Shown one piece after another: positions 60,020 to 61,467 of a stretch of 61,467 bases of DNA. A program made the position numbers and the translations under genes. The stretch lies in contig DBZL01000024.1 in the NCBI GenBank assembly GCA_002311745.1, positions 1-61,467 on the forward strand. Direction: 5' to 3'. The notes under the pieces were generated by a model. The model was given only the letters and a program-made list of their open reading frames with translations, made no database searches and was not told where the DNA came from. How positions within the stretch are numbered: position 1 is the stretch's first letter; each line of letters opens with the position of its first letter. The DNA is from Phycisphaerales bacterium UBA1161. GTDB lineage: Bacteria > Planctomycetota > Phycisphaerae > Tepidisphaerales > Tepidisphaeraceae.

Positions 60020-60058
60020 AGTTGCTAGTTGTTAGTTGCGAGTTGCGAGTTGCGAGTT
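60020..60058. repeat. AGTTGCG tandem repeat
   Basis: Seven-base units (GTTGCTA, GTTGTTA, GTTGCGA repeated) lie just after HTH paralogue 3. Confidence 0.8.
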
Positions 60059-60072
60059 AACAAAAGGCGATA

Positions 60073-60106
60073 CCTGTCTCCCTGTCTCCTTGTCTCCCTG
60101 TCTCCC
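60073..60106. repeat. CTGTCTCC tandem repeat
   Basis: Imperfect 8-bp units (CTGTCTCC, CTGTCTCC, TTGTCTCC, CTGTCTCC). It is the same kind of pyrimidine/purine word as at 55446-55495 in opposite orientation. Confidence 0.8.
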
Positions 60107-60136
60107 CCTCTGCCTTGATGTCCCCTTTTCCGCTGA

Positions 60137-60157
60137 CGGACAAATGTCCGACTTGTG
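60137..60157 (+). promoter_or_regulatory. CGGACA-AA-TGTCCG palindrome with TCCGACTTGT motif
   Basis: A perfect 6-bp inverted repeat (60137-60150) overlaps TCCGACTTGT (60147-60156), the same motif found after HTH paralogue 2. It lies about 140 nt upstream of the PEP-CTERM ATG. Candidate regulator-binding site. Confidence 0.45.
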
Positions 60158-60295
60158 TTGCCCCCACGCCGATTGATACTTTCCCGGCTGGTCCACGTCG
60201 TTTTCAAGAAGTAAATGCCACGTTCTGCTGTTTCCAGATCGTGCGCCGCGAGATCGGGAGACGGCAGCGACTCAGGAAAAAGGAGAGGAACTCAA

Positions 60296-61258
60296 ATGAG
60301 CCAGAAACGGAAAACTTGCTACGTCTCCGTTTCATGTCCCCGACTTCTATCAACGGCCGCTTTGCTGATTCTCGCCCTTTCTGTTTTCGCCACCGTATGT
60401 GAAGCTAAAACGGGATATCCATCGGTGACGGCGTGGGGCTGGGACGACCAGAACACTTCTACCGTAAACCCCGCTGGGGCGCCGTTTTTGACCGCCACGC
60501 CTGACTGGTTAAACCAGGCGCTGCCCAATTCGGCCAACCAGGAGAATGTGGGGTGGAACTTCAACAACGCGGCGCAGTGGACGTTCACGTTTGCCGGTAA
60601 TCTGGTCTCCGCGGACAGGCTTAGCTCGTTCGTTTACACTGCCTGGGTGGTTTCCAATGACGGGTACACTCTCCCCAACGGCAATCCCGCCCAGACCCGC
60701 GATGTGACCGGCGATGTCGGCGGCGCGAACTACACCCTCGACTACGTGCCCCGCGCATGGGATCCGGGCGGCGGCGGTGACAAGGGCGCGTTGGCAAACG
60801 TCCACTTTCTCCAGATCGTCCAGGCCACCAGCAATTACGGCGACGATGCGACGGGGCAGGTGACGAGCACGATAACCCGTTATTTCCTCGACGGTGCGAA
60901 CGCCAATTCGCCGTGGTACGACGCGACTGGCACGTTCGGCTACGCCAACAACAGCACCGAGAAGTGGATGGATGACACACCTTACCGGACCGAGGACCTC
61001 GGCGGTTACGGCGACGGCCAAAGCGACGCTACGCCGGATCTCCTTTCCATCAACTGGGAGGCCAACACGTTCATCGCCGTCGACACGGGAGCGAACGGAA
61101 CCACCCAGAACAATGTGCTGCTCTACGGCGGCCGAGATTGGGGTTTCATCTACAGTGACACGGACGTGCCGGAGCCTTCGACATTTGCCATGGTCGCCGT
61201 CGGCGCCCTCATGATTGCCGGCAGAAGCTGGTTCAGGCGAAAGGCCTCCCCGGAATAG
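60296..61258 (+). CDS. PEP-CTERM sorting domain protein
   Basis: 320 residues. A signal peptide (about 15-37, LLSTAALLILALSVFATVCEA) precedes a Gly/Asn/Thr/aromatic-rich secreted domain of about 245 residues without recognised motifs (GWDDQNTSTVNPAGAP, TRDVTGDVGG). The C-terminal signal is VPEPST, a hydrophobic helix and RRKASPE. AAGGAGAGGAA lies just upstream of ATG 60296. It is probably controlled together with, or by, the HTH gene upstream. Confidence 0.9.
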   Translation: MSQKRKTCYVSVSCPRLLSTAALLILALSVFATVCEAKTGYPSVTAWGWDDQNTSTVNPAGAPFLTATPDWLNQALPNSANQENVGWNFNNAAQWTFTFAGNLVSADRLSSFVYTAWVVSNDGYTLPNGNPAQTRDVTGDVGGANYTLDYVPRAWDPGGGGDKGALANVHFLQIVQATSNYGDDATGQVTSTITRYFLDGANANSPWYDATGTFGYANNSTEKWMDDTPYRTEDLGGYGDGQSDATPDLLSINWEANTFIAVDTGANGTTQNNVLLYGGRDWGFIYSDTDVPEPSTFAMVAVGALMIAGRSWFRRKASPE

Positions 61259-61319
61259 GGTCTGGCATGCTGAAAGCCCCGTTTTTTGCGTGTTCCGAGC
61301 GGATAAAGGAGGTGAAACG

Positions 61320-61467
61320 GGGGACGTAGCTGAATGCCACGAAGTTAAGCTGTATCATGATACCTGGCGCGGAGTTGTGATTTCAGTTCGGCCCGCGGGA
61401 TCGTCATGTAAGGGAACTGTTTCTTGGCTCGTTTGCGGACGCGTGGCTCCAGCCGGCCGGGACGCAA
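61320..61467 (-). mobile_element. end of an IS4-type insertion sequence (cut by window edge)
   Basis: The transposase C-terminus at 61345-61467 and the adjacent sequence (from about 61320) mark the 3' end of an insertion sequence. The exact terminal inverted repeat cannot be fixed without the other end. Confidence 0.55.
61345..61467 (-). CDS. IS4 family transposase, C-terminal 40 residues (partial)
   Basis: The minus-strand frame reads RPGRLEPRVRKRAKKQFPYM then TIPRAELKSQLRARYHDTA and stops at TAA (61347-61345). RPGRxEPRxxKRxxKxxxxxxxPRAExK is the characteristic C-terminus of IS4-type DDE transposases. The catalytic core lies outside the window, so intactness cannot be judged. Confidence 0.78.
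   Translation of the reverse strand: MRPGRLEPRVRKRAKKQFPYMTIPRAELKSQLRARYHDTA

Noticed and set aside
53516..60106. CRISPR array
   Set aside because: Repeats are 5-10 bp, directly abutting and without spacers. No cas genes are seen.
1..61467. tRNA genes
   Set aside because: No T-arm GTTCRANNC with matching acceptor and anticodon arms was found by eye. A tRNAscan run would be decisive.

Overview
The window looks like chromosomal DNA of a GC-rich Gram-negative bacterium, most likely a planctomycete of the Phycisphaerae type. The evidence is a 16S fragment with a planctomycete-like core, three PEP-CTERM (exosortase-sorted) proteins, a chlamydia/planctomycete-type Hc1 histone-like protein, outer-membrane systems (Mla, Lol-type ABC, NodT-type channel) and low-complexity intergenic tandem repeats. 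No database search was run, so the taxon is an inference.

Layout. 1-1100: 5' end of a 16S gene on the minus strand with a long leader (promoter, boxA, tandem hairpins). 1337-7600: a PEP-CTERM protein, Der GTPase, a CBS protein, a Gfo/Idh oxidoreductase, a coiled-coil zinc-ribbon protein and UspA. 7716-12672: an efflux membrane-fusion protein and outer-membrane channel without an inner-membrane pump, an RNase H-like protein, a TPR-YggX fusion and an exported protein. 12835-23394: a TPR protein, PrmC, ribosomal proteins S9/L13, an Nfu N-domain protein, a large envelope protein, an ABC-2 exporter, a GT87-like membrane protein and GalU. 23575-34150: a signalling island (Crp/Fnr regulator, REC-GGDEF, sensor kinase with REC partner, HTH-REC, HDOD-histidine kinase, REC-GAF), interrupted by rpsD and a rhomboid protease.

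34151-37075 is the most unusual part. Two consecutive units each consist of a promoter, a 190-250 nt non-coding structured transcript with a strong terminator, and a 112-residue LuxR-type HTH protein ending in a CX7CP tail. They are followed by a PEP-CTERM gene. A third HTH paralogue sits just upstream of another PEP-CTERM gene at 59665-61258. The first non-coding unit (34330-34582) folds by eye into one long set of nested helices whose closing stem begins at the predicted transcription start. It is the best candidate for an undescribed element here, possibly a 6S-like RNA.

37076-47479: a proline-rich TPR exported protein, a hairpin-rich gap, a 33-residue membrane micro-ORF, pstB-phoU-macro domain, a membrane glycosyltransferase with a degenerate RnfC/RnfD pair, and lysS. 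47550-59440: a Lol-type ABC pair, a branched-chain aminotransferase, the Hc1-like protein, a FabZ-like dehydratase, an exonuclease-WYL fusion, mlaEFD, L20/L35, a GT5-like synthase and an MFS protein. The right edge holds the C-terminus of an IS4-type transposase.

Two genome-wide habits show up. Many genes lacking a Shine-Dalgarno have a -10-like hexamer ending 7-10 nt before the start codon, which suggests leaderless transcription. A palindromic intergenic repeat (GCGTCGC-AC-GCGACGC core) occurs four times, one copy carrying a compensatory base-pair change.
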